From positions 1,016,409 to 1,080,408 of the forward strand of contig NZ_CP042288.1 in assembly GCF_022559625.1 (NCBI RefSeq): a stretch of DNA of 64,000 bases, given 5' to 3'. Positions 1 through 8,731 of this stretch are shown here, piece by piece. The position numbers and the translations under genes are program-made. Origin of the DNA: Aquisalinus flavus (lineage in GTDB: Bacteria; Pseudomonadota; Alphaproteobacteria; Caulobacterales; Parvularculaceae). The first letter of the stretch is position 1. Each line of letters starts with the position of its first letter. The notes under the pieces are model-generated. The model saw nothing but the letters and a program-made list of their open reading frames with translations, did no database searches and was not told where the DNA came from.

Positions 1-211
1 CAGAGATTGACTGCACCGTTGCCGGCGACTCGCTGGCATCGCTGGCGACCATGGCTGTTCTTGCGCCCTGAAGCACTGCCGTTTCGATTGAATCCGCGAG
101 CATGGCGAAACGCCCGAGGTCGATGATTGCCATCATGAAAAAAATCAGGAGCGGTGCGGTCATCGCGAATTCCACGGCCGATGCGCCGCGGCTGTCTGAT
201 AAAATACGCAT
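1..211 (-). CDS. TadE-like pseudopilin, C-terminal part cut by window edge
   Basis: Reading the minus strand from the ATG at 211 gives about 70 codons before the window edge. The product starts with a short basic segment, then SAVEFAMTAPLLIFFMMAIIDLGR. This is the TadE-like hallmark: a conserved Glu just before a single hydrophobic helix. Such proteins are minor pseudopilins anchored in the inner membrane for Flp/tad pilus assembly. Its start overlaps the stop of the gene before it by one base (TGATG), so the two are probably translationally coupled. Family assignment is good; the exact role within the tad machine is inferred from context. Confidence 0.8.
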   Translation of the reverse strand, partial: MRILSDSRGASAVEFAMTAPLLIFFMMAIIDLGRFAMLADSIETAVLQGARTAMVASDASESPATVQSIS

Positions 212-684
212 CAGGAATTCCGGAAGAGGTGTGAGGCTTTGAGCTGCTTATTGCCGAGAAGTGACGAGTTTACGACCGCGTCGTAATCGCGCCTGACCGT
301 CACTTTCTTCCAGACCAGCTTGGTCGACGACGGGCACGCACTCTCGCAGCTATTCTGGGCATCGGCGCTGGTATAGGACTGCAAGGCGTCCGAACACGTA
401 CAATATGATGTTATGGAAATGATGTTGGCCGGTGCCGGAAATCTCTGGCTGTAGGCGCTGAGAATTTCTGCGTCGGTCCGCGTATCGTCAGGCGTCGCCG
501 CGAGGGCGATGGCCATCGAATAGCTGTCCCTGTTCATCGCTGCAGTTTCCGATTTGTAGGAATATAGCTCCACGCCATAGAGGAGCATCGGGGCAAGTAT
601 CAGCGCGATGACAAGAGCGGCTTCAATCGCCACGGACCCTTCGTTCCGGGTGTATAGTTTCTCGATAGTTTTCCGCATGCTCAT
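211..684 (-). CDS. TadE-like pseudopilin (157 aa)
   Basis: The N-terminus carries GSVAIEAALVIALILAPMLL, the TadE-type Glu plus one membrane helix at about residues 17-40. An extracytoplasmic domain follows, with four Cys between about residues 93 and 116 that could form disulfides. It starts one base after the TadG-like stop and overlaps the next pilin gene, so the three genes form one transcription unit on the minus strand. A start two codons further in (second Met) is also possible. The family is TadE/TadF-like pilus assembly; I cannot separate E from F by sequence alone. Confidence 0.8.
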   Translation of the reverse strand: MSMRKTIEKLYTRNEGSVAIEAALVIALILAPMLLYGVELYSYKSETAAMNRDSYSMAIALAATPDDTRTDAEILSAYSQRFPAPANIISITSYCTCSDALQSYTSADAQNSCESACPSSTKLVWKKVTVRRDYDAVVNSSLLGNKQLKASHLFRNS

Positions 685-685
685 C

Positions 686-1945
686 TTATTTCACCAGCGC
701 ATAGTTCCCGCCACCGCCCCCGCCGCCGAGATTGCTGGCAAGCCCATAGGGGTTGTCGACGTCGATATTCATTCTCGAACCGCCGACCATCTTGATCCGG
801 TCTGCGAGAACATAGGTGAAGTCGCTGCGTGTCGTGATGGCGGCGTCGTTGCTGATGTCCAGCAGGCAGCCAGGAAAATACAGTATGCCGTCATATTTGA
901 ATCCGGCGCCCCCGGCGAACGTAATCGGGTCGGGGCAGCTGCCAGTGTTTACCCGCCACAAAAGGACACCGGCATACGGCCCCGTTTGCGGTGCCTGGAA
1001 CGAGTTTTCGGTGGAAGAATAGTCGGTGATCCGGATCGTGCCGCCATTCATGACAATGATGGTGATAGGGCCGTTGGCGATAACCTTGGCACCGCTCTGG
1101 GCTTCGAAATTGCCGCCCGTAACGTAATAGGTCCCGGCCTGCAGGTAGTGTGTGCGGCCATTGTTGGCGACAAAACCACTGGAGTAGATACCGGGCTGGA
1201 AGGTCTTGGATCCGTACCAGGAATAATCGGTACCCGGATTGGCATAGGTCGTTCCGTTCGCCACGGGAACCCCGAGGGATGATGCAAGGGGGTCTGCCGC
1301 GGCAGGGCACTGCTCCTTCGTGGCGCTGACAGCATTGCCATTCGCCTCGTAGACACCGCCACCATGGCATAGTTTCCCCGGGCCGCTGCCGTCGGTGACA
1401 GTGATGAAGGCCTGCGTCAAATGTACCGATCCTGCGCCGGTCGCGTTGGACTGCACAGAGCAGCCGCTGATCGTCATGCGCGCATTGTTGTTCATTTCGA
1501 TACCGCGGCCGCCGGCAGGGCTGGTATTCGTTGCGAGCACGCAAGGAGCGGGTTCGCCATCCTTGGAAATTTCAGCTGTGGAGGAGAGGGTAGGCGCATT
1601 GATGCCGAGAATACGCGAGAAATGCTTGCTCGTAGCGCGGGTGCCGGTGACGCGATAGCGGTTATTGCCAAGATCCGTCAGGGTGAAACTGGTCGCGCCG
1701 GACTCCGCAGGCAGCCGGTCAGCATGGGCCTGAAGCATCTTCGTGACATCAACTGCCGACATGCTGTCTTCCTTGGCGATGCTGACCGCATAGGCGGCCA
1801 TATCCACGTCTTCCTGCAGCCGCGCGGCCTGCTGGCGCCATACGCCGGCGTCCATCGAAAAGGCCAGCGCGATGCAGAGCAATCCGACGATGAGAGCAGC
1901 GAGGGGCATGATAGAGCCCCTGTCATTCATAGATACCGGTGTCAT
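686..1945 (-). CDS. TadG-like Flp pilus assembly protein (419 aa)
   Basis: An N-terminal Flp/TadG-like segment (MNDRGSIMPLAALIVGLLC) with a single membrane helix is followed by a large extracytoplasmic region rich in Gly, Asn, Thr and Ser. The C-terminus has an oligo-glycine run of seven Gly. I see no MIDAS-type von Willebrand A motif (DxSxS), which many TadG proteins have, so this is the short form. It is the first gene of the tad-like trio on the minus strand. An internal ATG five codons downstream (1930) is an equally good start because it places the positively charged residues directly before the helix. Confidence 0.75.
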   Translation of the reverse strand: MTPVSMNDRGSIMPLAALIVGLLCIALAFSMDAGVWRQQAARLQEDVDMAAYAVSIAKEDSMSAVDVTKMLQAHADRLPAESGATSFTLTDLGNNRYRVTGTRATSKHFSRILGINAPTLSSTAEISKDGEPAPCVLATNTSPAGGRGIEMNNNARMTISGCSVQSNATGAGSVHLTQAFITVTDGSGPGKLCHGGGVYEANGNAVSATKEQCPAAADPLASSLGVPVANGTTYANPGTDYSWYGSKTFQPGIYSSGFVANNGRTHYLQAGTYYVTGGNFEAQSGAKVIANGPITIIVMNGGTIRITDYSSTENSFQAPQTGPYAGVLLWRVNTGSCPDPITFAGGAGFKYDGILYFPGCLLDISNDAAITTRSDFTYVLADRIKMVGGSRMNIDVDNPYGLASNLGGGGGGGNYALVK

Positions 1946-2143
1946 ATTTTACCGAATGGTTTACGCAAAAAGAGATTTTTCCGTGCATTTGTAGCTTTCA
2001 ACTCGACAAGAAAGTGTGAGCAGGCGTGGTTAACAGCGCGGAAATTCCTTCTGTTTACAATGATCTACGCGCAAATAGCCTGGATTTGGGGGGCTCGACG
2101 AAGTGCGCGGGCGCACTGGCCGCCTTATTCCTGTTCAGGAAAA

Positions 2144-2219
2144 TGGTGAGCCCGACAGGATTCGAACCTGTGACCCACTGATTAAAAGTCAGTTGCTCTA
2201 CCAACTGAGCTACGGGCCC
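2144..2219 (-). tRNA. tRNA-Lys (anticodon TTT)
   Basis: On the minus strand the sequence folds as a full cloverleaf. The 7-bp acceptor is GGGCCCG with CGGGCTC, including one G-T pair. The D arm carries AGCTCAGTTGGTAGAGC, the anticodon stem ACTGA/TCAGT encloses CTTTTAA (anticodon TTT), and the T arm contains GGTTCGAATCC. The 3' CCA is encoded in the DNA. A promoter-like sequence lies just upstream (2234-2262). Confidence 0.97.
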
Positions 2220-2233
2220 ACACAAGAAGCGGT

Positions 2234-2262
2234 TAGATAGTAATAACTGGGGCCCGGGTCAA
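2234..2262 (-). promoter_or_regulatory. Candidate sigma-70-type promoter for tRNA-Lys
   Basis: On the minus strand TTGACC (2262-2257) is separated by 17 nt from TATCTA (2239-2234), which ends about 14 nt before the tRNA 5' end. The -35 matches the housekeeping consensus well and the -10 moderately. Assignment is by position and pattern only. Confidence 0.5.
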
Positions 2263-2365
2263 CATTAATCAGCGCGAAAAAGCAAAACCGGAAAAGCGCA
2301 TGAAAACAGGGTGATATTAACACTTCTGGGGCATGGTCTGCGGGCTAGCTCAGGACGAAAAGATC

Positions 2366-4462
2366 ATGACAAGAACCGCCTTTATCGGGACGGGTAATAT
2401 CGCCGCCGTGCATGCCGAAGCGCTTGGCCAGATCAAGGGGGCCGTGCTTGCAACGGTCGTCGACCCGGTCGAGAGCCGCGCGGTCGCGTTTGCCCGGAAG
2501 TATAAAGCTGAAGGCCATTACGGGTCGTTGACCGATGCCCTGAAAGAGGGCGGGTTTGCCGTCGCGCATGTGCTGACCCCGCCATCCACCCACTATGCCA
2601 TCACAAAGACACTTCTGGACGCCGGTATCGGCGTTCTTCTGGAAAAGCCCATGGCGGAAACCGTGGCGCAGTGCGAGGACCTGCAGGATTGCGCACGCTC
2701 GCGCGGCCTGCCGTTGCGGGTCAGCCAGAATTACCTGTTTCATCCGGCACAGCTCAAGGTGCTCAAGGCTCTGGAAGAGAACCGGATCGGGCCCGTGCGC
2801 CATGTCAGCTGTCGCTACGTGATGCCGCTGCGCCAGCTTGCCGCGCGTCAGTTCGGGCACTGGATGTTCGACTCGCCGCGTAACCTCCTGCTGGAACAGG
2901 TGGTCCATCCGCTGAGCCTGATCGACGATGTTGCCGGCCCCCTGACCGTGACGGCCGTGATGCCCGGTGAGCGCAGGACCTTTGCCGACGGGATCGATCT
3001 CGTGACCGAATGGCAGGTTTTGCTGGCAGGGAAAAATGGATGCACCGTCCAGTTGCTCATTTCCCTCGGTGCGTCCTATGCCGACTGGACGCTGGATATT
3101 CTGGGCGATGACGGCCGGATCAGCGCCGATTATCTAGCCAGCACGGCGGGGGTGACCACGCCCGGCGGGTATATCGATTTCCTCGAGACCATGCGGGCGG
3201 GCTATGCCACCAGCCTTGGCCGCATCGCCCAGGATAGCGGCAATGCGGCCGCCTATCTTGCGGCACAGACAAGGCTTGTCGGGCGCCGTGATCCGTTCTT
3301 CCTCAGTATCCGCAACAGCGTTCGGGATTTCTACGCAGCGCTGGACCATGATCGTCACGATATGGACGGCGCCCGCGGCACAAGGCTGGTTCGCCTGTGC
3401 ACTGATATTGCCGCAGCAAGCGGCGAGCCGACACAGCGGCCACAGCCTGTCGAGCATACCGGCTTCCGGGCTGATGTGGTCGTGCTCGGCGGCACCGGCT
3501 TCATCGGCAGCTATCTGACACGCGACCTCGTCGGCGCCGGGAAGAAGGTCCGGGTCGTCGCGCGCAACACCGGCAATCCGGCGCGGGTGTTCACCCATGA
3601 GAATGTCGAGCTGGTCCAGGGCTCCATTGCCGACCGTGACTTTCTCGAAGAGGCAATCGCCGGCGTGCCGGTGGTGGTCAATCTTGCCCATGGCGGCGGG
3701 GGCGACGATTGGGAAGCGATCCGCAACGCGATGGTCGGCGGTGCCGAGAAAGTTGCCGATGCCGTGATCGCAACGGGTGCTGAGAAATTCCTGCATGTCA
3801 GTTCCATCGCGGCGCTTTATTGCGGCGACCCGGATGAGACAATCACCGACAAGACGCTGCCGGACCCGGACAAGGGGCGGGCGGACTATGCCAGGGCCAA
3901 GGCGGCGGCGGAGCGAATACTGCTGCGCAAATGCCGCGATGACGGGCTGCCGCTGAGCCTGTGGCGGCCCGGTGTCGTCGTCGGCGAGGGCACATCACCG
4001 TTTCACAGCGGCGTTGGCTTCTATAATCGCGAGCGTGTCTGCCTCGGCTGGAATGACGGTCGCAACCCGCTGCCTCTTGTTTTGGCCGAGGACGTTTCGG
4101 CAGCGCTGATGAAGGCGATCGTCGATCTGCCAGCTGATGAGTTGACAGGCAGGGCCTTCAATCTCGTCGGCGATGTGCGGTTGACGGCTCGGGCGTATAC
4201 GGCGCTTCTCGCTGAAAAGACCGGGCGGCCGCTTGTCTATCGGCCACAATCGATCTGGCAGCAACAGGCAGGTGAGGTGGCCAAATGGGTCGTCAAGAAA
4301 GCTGCGGGGCGCAAGGTCGGCTTTCCATCTGTTCGCGACCTGAAGTCGCGCGGTCTGGTGGCGTCCTTCGACACCTCCGGCGAAAAGAAGCTGCTCGGCT
4401 GGCAGCCGGTTTCTGACCGGCAGACCTTCATAGACCGCGCCATCCAGGTTCATGGTCGATAA
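2366..4462 (+). CDS. Fused Gfo/Idh/MocA oxidoreductase + NAD-dependent epimerase/dehydratase (698 aa)
   Basis: Two Rossmann enzymes are joined in one chain. Residues 1 to about 345 are a Gfo/Idh/MocA oxidoreductase: an N-terminal FIGTGNIA nucleotide loop, then LLEKPMAETVAQ with the EKP motif. Residues about 370-698 are an extended SDR: VVVLGGTGFIGSYL, then a YARAK (YxxxK) catalytic motif near residue 507. Both halves act on sugars or nucleotide-sugars in characterised relatives. The start at 2366 follows CAGGACG and gives the normal N-terminus; an upstream ATG at 2333 would only add an unrelated leader. The stop overlaps the next start (TAATG), coupling it to a glycosyltransferase. Substrate unknown; a polysaccharide precursor pathway is inferred. 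Confidence 0.85.
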   Translation: MTRTAFIGTGNIAAVHAEALGQIKGAVLATVVDPVESRAVAFARKYKAEGHYGSLTDALKEGGFAVAHVLTPPSTHYAITKTLLDAGIGVLLEKPMAETVAQCEDLQDCARSRGLPLRVSQNYLFHPAQLKVLKALEENRIGPVRHVSCRYVMPLRQLAARQFGHWMFDSPRNLLLEQVVHPLSLIDDVAGPLTVTAVMPGERRTFADGIDLVTEWQVLLAGKNGCTVQLLISLGASYADWTLDILGDDGRISADYLASTAGVTTPGGYIDFLETMRAGYATSLGRIAQDSGNAAAYLAAQTRLVGRRDPFFLSIRNSVRDFYAALDHDRHDMDGARGTRLVRLCTDIAAASGEPTQRPQPVEHTGFRADVVVLGGTGFIGSYLTRDLVGAGKKVRVVARNTGNPARVFTHENVELVQGSIADRDFLEEAIAGVPVVVNLAHGGGGDDWEAIRNAMVGGAEKVADAVIATGAEKFLHVSSIAALYCGDPDETITDKTLPDPDKGRADYARAKAAAERILLRKCRDDGLPLSLWRPGVVVGEGTSPFHSGVGFYNRERVCLGWNDGRNPLPLVLAEDVSAALMKAIVDLPADELTGRAFNLVGDVRLTARAYTALLAEKTGRPLVYRPQSIWQQQAGEVAKWVVKKAAGRKVGFPSVRDLKSRGLVASFDTSGEKKLLGWQPVSDRQTFIDRAIQVHGR

Positions 4463-5559
4463 TGACCGCGCGCCGCACGATATTGCATGTGTTTTCGACC
4501 TTCGCCGTCGGCGGTCCGCAACGCCGGTTTGCCACTGTTGCGAGGGCATTGGACGGCTTCCGGCACATCATTGCCGCGATGGATGACAATCATGCCGCTG
4601 CAAACTTGCTCGCCGGCGTCGACCATGAGCTGGTGAAATTGTCGATGACGAAAGGCGAATCGGTGAGTATCGGCAATTTGATACGCCTGCGGACGCTTTA
4701 TGTGGCAGAGAGACCGGACCGTCTGTGTACCTATAATTGGGGGAGTATCGAAGCGGTCATCGCCAATCGCCTGACGCTGGCTGGCGAGATCGTGCCTCAT
4801 CTCCATTTCGAGGATGGCTTCGGCCCTGACGAGAGCCAGAATCACCAGCTCGCAAGGCGTGTGAGAATGCGGCGGCTGTTGCTCGGGAAGACACGCGTCA
4901 TCGTGCCTTCGCATACGCTGGAACGGATTGCCGTCGCAAGCTGGGGATTGCGAAACGTTCAGCTTGTTTACAACGGTATCGACACCGAGCTTTTTCATCC
5001 GGCCGAGACCGGAACGCGCAAAAAAATCGTCATCGGCACGATCGGCGCGCTGCGGCCCGAAAAGAATTTCAGCATGCTGCTTGCAGCTTTTGCAAAAAGT
5101 GAGTTGACCAATCGGGCACGGCTGGTCATTGCCGGTGATGGCCCCGAGAAGGAAAAGCTGCACAGGCTCGCCGACAGCCTCGGTATTTCCGGCAGCGTCA
5201 ACTTCCCCGGCCATGTGACGGACCCCGCGGCGCTCTACCGGACGTTTGACTTGTTTGCCATGACCTCGGACACGGAGCAGATGCCGTTGAGCCTGCTGGA
5301 AGCGATGGCGAGCGGCCTGCCGGTGGTGGCGACGGATGTCGGCGATGTCGCGGCGATGCTCTCTGACGACAATAGCGGGTTCGTCGTGCCGCGCGGGAAC
5401 GAGGCAGGGCTTGCCGCCCTGTTGCACCAGTGTTGTGATGACGTTGTCCTGCGGCAGCGCCTCGGCAAGGCGAACAGGGCAAAGGTTCTTCGCCGGTATC
5501 AGCTTCAACAGATGATCGATGCCTATGGGCAGCTGTTTTCCGGGAAGGACGTGGCGTGA
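4462..5559 (+). CDS. Glycosyltransferase family 4 (365 aa)
   Basis: This is a retaining GT-B glycosyltransferase. The N-terminal domain has HVFSTFAVGGPQRR, the glycine-rich acceptor loop of GT4 enzymes. The C-terminal nucleotide-sugar domain has IGTIGALRPEKNF, an ExDLFAMTSD-like stretch and SLLEAMASGLPVVAT, the classical E-x7-E region near residues 275-300. It sits between the fused oxidoreductase and an acyltransferase, with one-base and four-base overlaps. A role in exopolysaccharide or glycoconjugate assembly on the cytoplasmic face is likely; donor and acceptor sugars cannot be read from sequence. Confidence 0.88.
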   Translation: MTARRTILHVFSTFAVGGPQRRFATVARALDGFRHIIAAMDDNHAAANLLAGVDHELVKLSMTKGESVSIGNLIRLRTLYVAERPDRLCTYNWGSIEAVIANRLTLAGEIVPHLHFEDGFGPDESQNHQLARRVRMRRLLLGKTRVIVPSHTLERIAVASWGLRNVQLVYNGIDTELFHPAETGTRKKIVIGTIGALRPEKNFSMLLAAFAKSELTNRARLVIAGDGPEKEKLHRLADSLGISGSVNFPGHVTDPAALYRTFDLFAMTSDTEQMPLSLLEAMASGLPVVATDVGDVAAMLSDDNSGFVVPRGNEAGLAALLHQCCDDVVLRQRLGKANRAKVLRRYQLQQMIDAYGQLFSGKDVA

Positions 5560-6668
5560 CAATCGCTTTTTCGATAACACCCCTCGACGATGCCGAAGCG
5601 TTTCTCGCCGGATGGCGGGACCTCTATGCGCGCGCCGGAAAGAAGACGTTCTTCCAGTCGCCGGCCTGGATCGAAACCTGGCTCAGGCAGGCTGAGGACC
5701 GGGCCGAGCTTCATGCCATACGGGCGACGGAAGACGGCACGACGCTGTTGCTGGGCATTATCGGGGTCAGTCAGAGCGGTCTCGTGCCATTCGTGTCATT
5801 GCGGGAGGCGCGTCTCGGTGAAACGGCCCGTGAAGCAATCGATTCCGTCTACGTTGAATATAATGATTTCCTGCAGGCCGCCGGGGGCCCTTCCGACCTC
5901 GGGGCCGAAGCCTGGTGCGCCGTCTTTGATCATTTTCCGGGTATCGACAGTTTTGTCGTCAGGAACGGCACTGTCTCTTGTGTCAGCGGCCTGAGCGAGG
6001 CGGCGCTGGCGCGGGGTATGACCGTGCGTGTCCTGCGCGAGGAACATAGCTGGATCTGTCGGCTGGCAGATTTGCGCCAGACAAGCAGCACTGTGCTGTC
6101 ATCGCTAAGCAGCAATAGCCGCAAGCAAATTGAGCGTTGTGCTAAACTCTATGAAGAGCGCGGTGAGGTCGCCCTCCATACTCCTACGGGTGATGACCAG
6201 TGGTCTGTCAGCTGGCAGCGCCTGGAAACGCTTCATGCCGCGACCTGGGAGGCGCGAGGCGGGGCCAGCGTCTTTGCCAATCCCGATCTCCTGGCGTTTC
6301 ACAAACGCCTGCGGAAAGACCACCCCGAAAGCGTCGCGCTCGTGGAGCTACGTGCCGGGGAAGAGACTGTCGGGGTCCTCTACAATTTTGTGCATGAAGG
6401 CCGCGTGATGAACTATCAGAGCGGTTTTCAGTATGAAGAGGATAACCGGCTGAAACCTGGCCTGCTCACCCATGTCATGGCGGCGCAACACTATCTCGAC
6501 AATGGCTTGGATACATATGACATGCTGGTCGGCGATGTGCGCTACAAGCAGTCTCTGGGTGAGGCAGGAGAGCGCATGTCGCTTGTCGAAGCGGTGCGGC
6601 CGGGATGGCGGCAGACTGCTGTCAGTCTCGCCCGCTCGCTACGGTATCGGATCAGGCACCGTTCCTGA
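5556..6668 (+). CDS. CelD/BcsL-like (FemAB/GNAT-fold) acyltransferase (370 aa)
   Basis: The GTG start overlaps the stop of the glycosyltransferase (GTGA), so translation is probably coupled. The protein has the two-half GNAT layout of the CelD/BcsL/FemAB group: FFQSPAWIETWLRQ near the N-terminus, SSNSRKQIERC in the middle, and GVLYNFVHEGRVMNYQSGF plus a terminal YDMLVGDVRYKQSL segment. Such proteins are frequent in cellulose, holdfast and PEP-CTERM/exosortase polysaccharide loci, where they are thought to decorate polymer or precursor. The last 17 bp overlap the convergent amidotransferase gene. Substrate not predictable. Confidence 0.8.
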   Translation: MTIAFSITPLDDAEAFLAGWRDLYARAGKKTFFQSPAWIETWLRQAEDRAELHAIRATEDGTTLLLGIIGVSQSGLVPFVSLREARLGETAREAIDSVYVEYNDFLQAAGGPSDLGAEAWCAVFDHFPGIDSFVVRNGTVSCVSGLSEAALARGMTVRVLREEHSWICRLADLRQTSSTVLSSLSSNSRKQIERCAKLYEERGEVALHTPTGDDQWSVSWQRLETLHAATWEARGGASVFANPDLLAFHKRLRKDHPESVALVELRAGEETVGVLYNFVHEGRVMNYQSGFQYEEDNRLKPGLLTHVMAAQHYLDNGLDTYDMLVGDVRYKQSLGEAGERMSLVEAVRPGWRQTAVSLARSLRYRIRHRS

Positions 6669-8538
6669 GGAACGCGTCGAACATCAGGACACTCCATAAT
6701 TCCTGGGAATAGTCGGAGCGGCCCTTCCTGTGGGCCGAGATCATGCGGCGCACCTCGCCTGGATCGAGGAACCCCTGTTCGGCCCAGGCTTTCGATGTTT
6801 CGAGCCGGTCGAGAGGATTGTTTGACTCTGCTCTAAGCCATGCCGCCACGGGCAGGCCAAATCCCTGCTTGCGACGATAGAGAATTTCCTCCGGCAGGCG
6901 GGGCTCGCTTGCTTTCTTCAGGACTTGCTTGCCATCCGTGCCATCCAGCTTGAACCGGCGTGGCAGGGTCGCGGCCCATTCGACGAGGCGATGGTCGAGC
7001 ATCGGCGGGCGGACCTCCAGCGAATGCGCCATGGCCGCGCGGTCGACCTTGACCAGCATCCGCCCCGGCAGCCATGTCTTCAGGTCGCAATATTGCGCGG
7101 CCAAGATAGGATCATCCGTATCCGCTGCGTTGAAGCGGTCGGCGATCTGTGCGCCCGGGTCGTAGCCATCGAGGTTTCTCGCGGCGTCAAGGTCAACCAT
7201 GCCGGCAAGGCGTTCGGGCAGGATGGCGGACAGGGCGCGGGTATAGCCGGCGGCGCGGCTTTCGGCGAGGGCGGTCAGCGTCGTCTTCAGCCGGAAAGCC
7301 TGCGGTGCCCAGTCGAGCTTGGGATAGAGCGCGGCGAAGGCTCCAAAGAATGGTTTACGGAACGCTGCCGGCATCACGCCCTTCAGGTTTTCTTCAGCCA
7401 GGAAGAAGGGGTAGCGGCGATAGCCGGCAAAGACTTCGTCACCGCCATCGCCGGACAGGGCGACCGTGACCTGTTGCCGGGCAAGCTGGCAGACGAGCCA
7501 GGTTGGCAGGGCCGACGTATCGGCAAAGGGCTCGCCATAGGCCGCTGCGATCGTGTCGATCAGGTCATGGGCTGCCAGCGGTACAACATGTTCCGTATGC
7601 TGTGTATGATAGCGATCCGCAACCAACCGGGCGAAGGCGCGCTCGTCATGGGAGGCTTCCTCGAACCCGATGGAGCAGCTGCGCACCGGGTCGCCGGACT
7701 GCAGCGCCATGGAGGCGACGATGGCGCTGGAGTCGACACCGCCGGACAGGAAGGCGCCGAGCGGCACGTCGGACATCATCTGCGCCTTCACCGCCTGATC
7801 GAGCAGAGTGGAAAGGCTGTCCACGGCGTCCTCTAACGTGATGGCGTCATCCGGCCGGAAGCGGACGTCCCACCATTGGGTCTGAACGGGGTCTTCCCCC
7901 CGGCCTGTGCTGATGACATGGCCAGGCGCGAGCTTGTAAATGCCCTGATAAATCGATTTCGGGTCGGGCACGTAGCCATGCAGGAAATAGTCGGCGAGAG
8001 CATCCTGCCTGATCTCTTTTTCCAGCATGCCCGACGCGAGCAGCGCGCCCAGTTCGGACGCGAACAGCAGGAAGCCGTCTTGGCTGACGGCGTAGTAGAG
8101 CGGGCGTTCGCCCAGCCTGTCACGGGCGAGGATCAGGCGGCTGTCGGATTGACGCCAGTAAGCGAAAGCGAACATGCCGTGAAGATGCTCAAGGGCATCA
8201 ACCCCCTGCCGGTCGAGAAGCTCGGCCAGCGCCTCGGTATCGCTGCGCGTCTTCAGGCGCGCGCCCGCGGCAGCAAGGCGTCGGGCGAGATCGGCGTAAT
8301 TGTAAATTTCGCCATTGAAGCTGAGCACACCGCCGCCACTGGCAGCATGAAAGGGCTGCGCGCCGCCGGCAAGATCGATGATGGCAAGGCGCCTGTGGCC
8401 GAGACCGATGCCGGGTGCGTGGAAGAATCCCTCGCCGTCGGGCCCGCGATGCACCAGCGCGCCGGTCATCCGTCTCAGAGCATCGCGGTCGACATCGCGG
8501 TCGCCGCGCAGGTCCATGATCCCCGCAACGCCGCACAT
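6652..8538 (-). CDS. Glutamine-hydrolysing asparagine synthase-type amidotransferase (628 aa)
   Basis: The start at 8538 gives Met-Cys-Gly-Val-Ala-Gly, placing the catalytic class II glutaminase Cys at position 2. The longer reading frame from 8568 would bury it. The glutaminase domain also shows HRGPDGEG and SFNGEIYNY. The synthetase domain carries the PP-loop [13 protein letters not shown] near residue 259 and a second ALSGDGGDEVFAGY motif. The length and the HGYVPDPKSIYQGIYKLAPGH region resemble amidotransferases of exosortase/EPS loci rather than the 550-residue AsnB of amino-acid metabolism. No exosortase gene is visible here. It probably amidates a sugar acid or makes Asn. It is convergent with the acyltransferase gene. 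Confidence 0.85.
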   Translation of the reverse strand: MCGVAGIMDLRGDRDVDRDALRRMTGALVHRGPDGEGFFHAPGIGLGHRRLAIIDLAGGAQPFHAASGGGVLSFNGEIYNYADLARRLAAAGARLKTRSDTEALAELLDRQGVDALEHLHGMFAFAYWRQSDSRLILARDRLGERPLYYAVSQDGFLLFASELGALLASGMLEKEIRQDALADYFLHGYVPDPKSIYQGIYKLAPGHVISTGRGEDPVQTQWWDVRFRPDDAITLEDAVDSLSTLLDQAVKAQMMSDVPLGAFLSGGVDSSAIVASMALQSGDPVRSCSIGFEEASHDERAFARLVADRYHTQHTEHVVPLAAHDLIDTIAAAYGEPFADTSALPTWLVCQLARQQVTVALSGDGGDEVFAGYRRYPFFLAEENLKGVMPAAFRKPFFGAFAALYPKLDWAPQAFRLKTTLTALAESRAAGYTRALSAILPERLAGMVDLDAARNLDGYDPGAQIADRFNAADTDDPILAAQYCDLKTWLPGRMLVKVDRAAMAHSLEVRPPMLDHRLVEWAATLPRRFKLDGTDGKQVLKKASEPRLPEEILYRRKQGFGLPVAAWLRAESNNPLDRLETSKAWAEQGFLDPGEVRRMISAHRKGRSDYSQELWSVLMFDAFLRNGA

Positions 8539-8731
8539 CAGGCTGTCTCCCGCGATGGGAGGCGGCAAAGCGGGATCTGAGAGAGTTGCGCCATCGACCG
8601 GAAATTCCTTGCAAGTGATTGCTTCATATCAGGGAAATGTGAACCGTCACTGAACAACAGTGCGTGCCTCTCCGCTGATGACAATCTGCGCGGCCTGCTC
8701 TAGACAAACCGCATCGATAAAGCGAGGTGGC

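Noticed and set aside
608-1282. Frame antisense to the TadG/TadE genes
   Set aside because: Overlaps two genes with clear family motifs; composition typical of a GC-skew shadow frame.
4450-5580. Long open frame antisense to the glycosyltransferase gene
   Set aside because: Shadow of a well-supported gene: amino-acid composition is rich in Arg, His and Pro and no family is recognisable.
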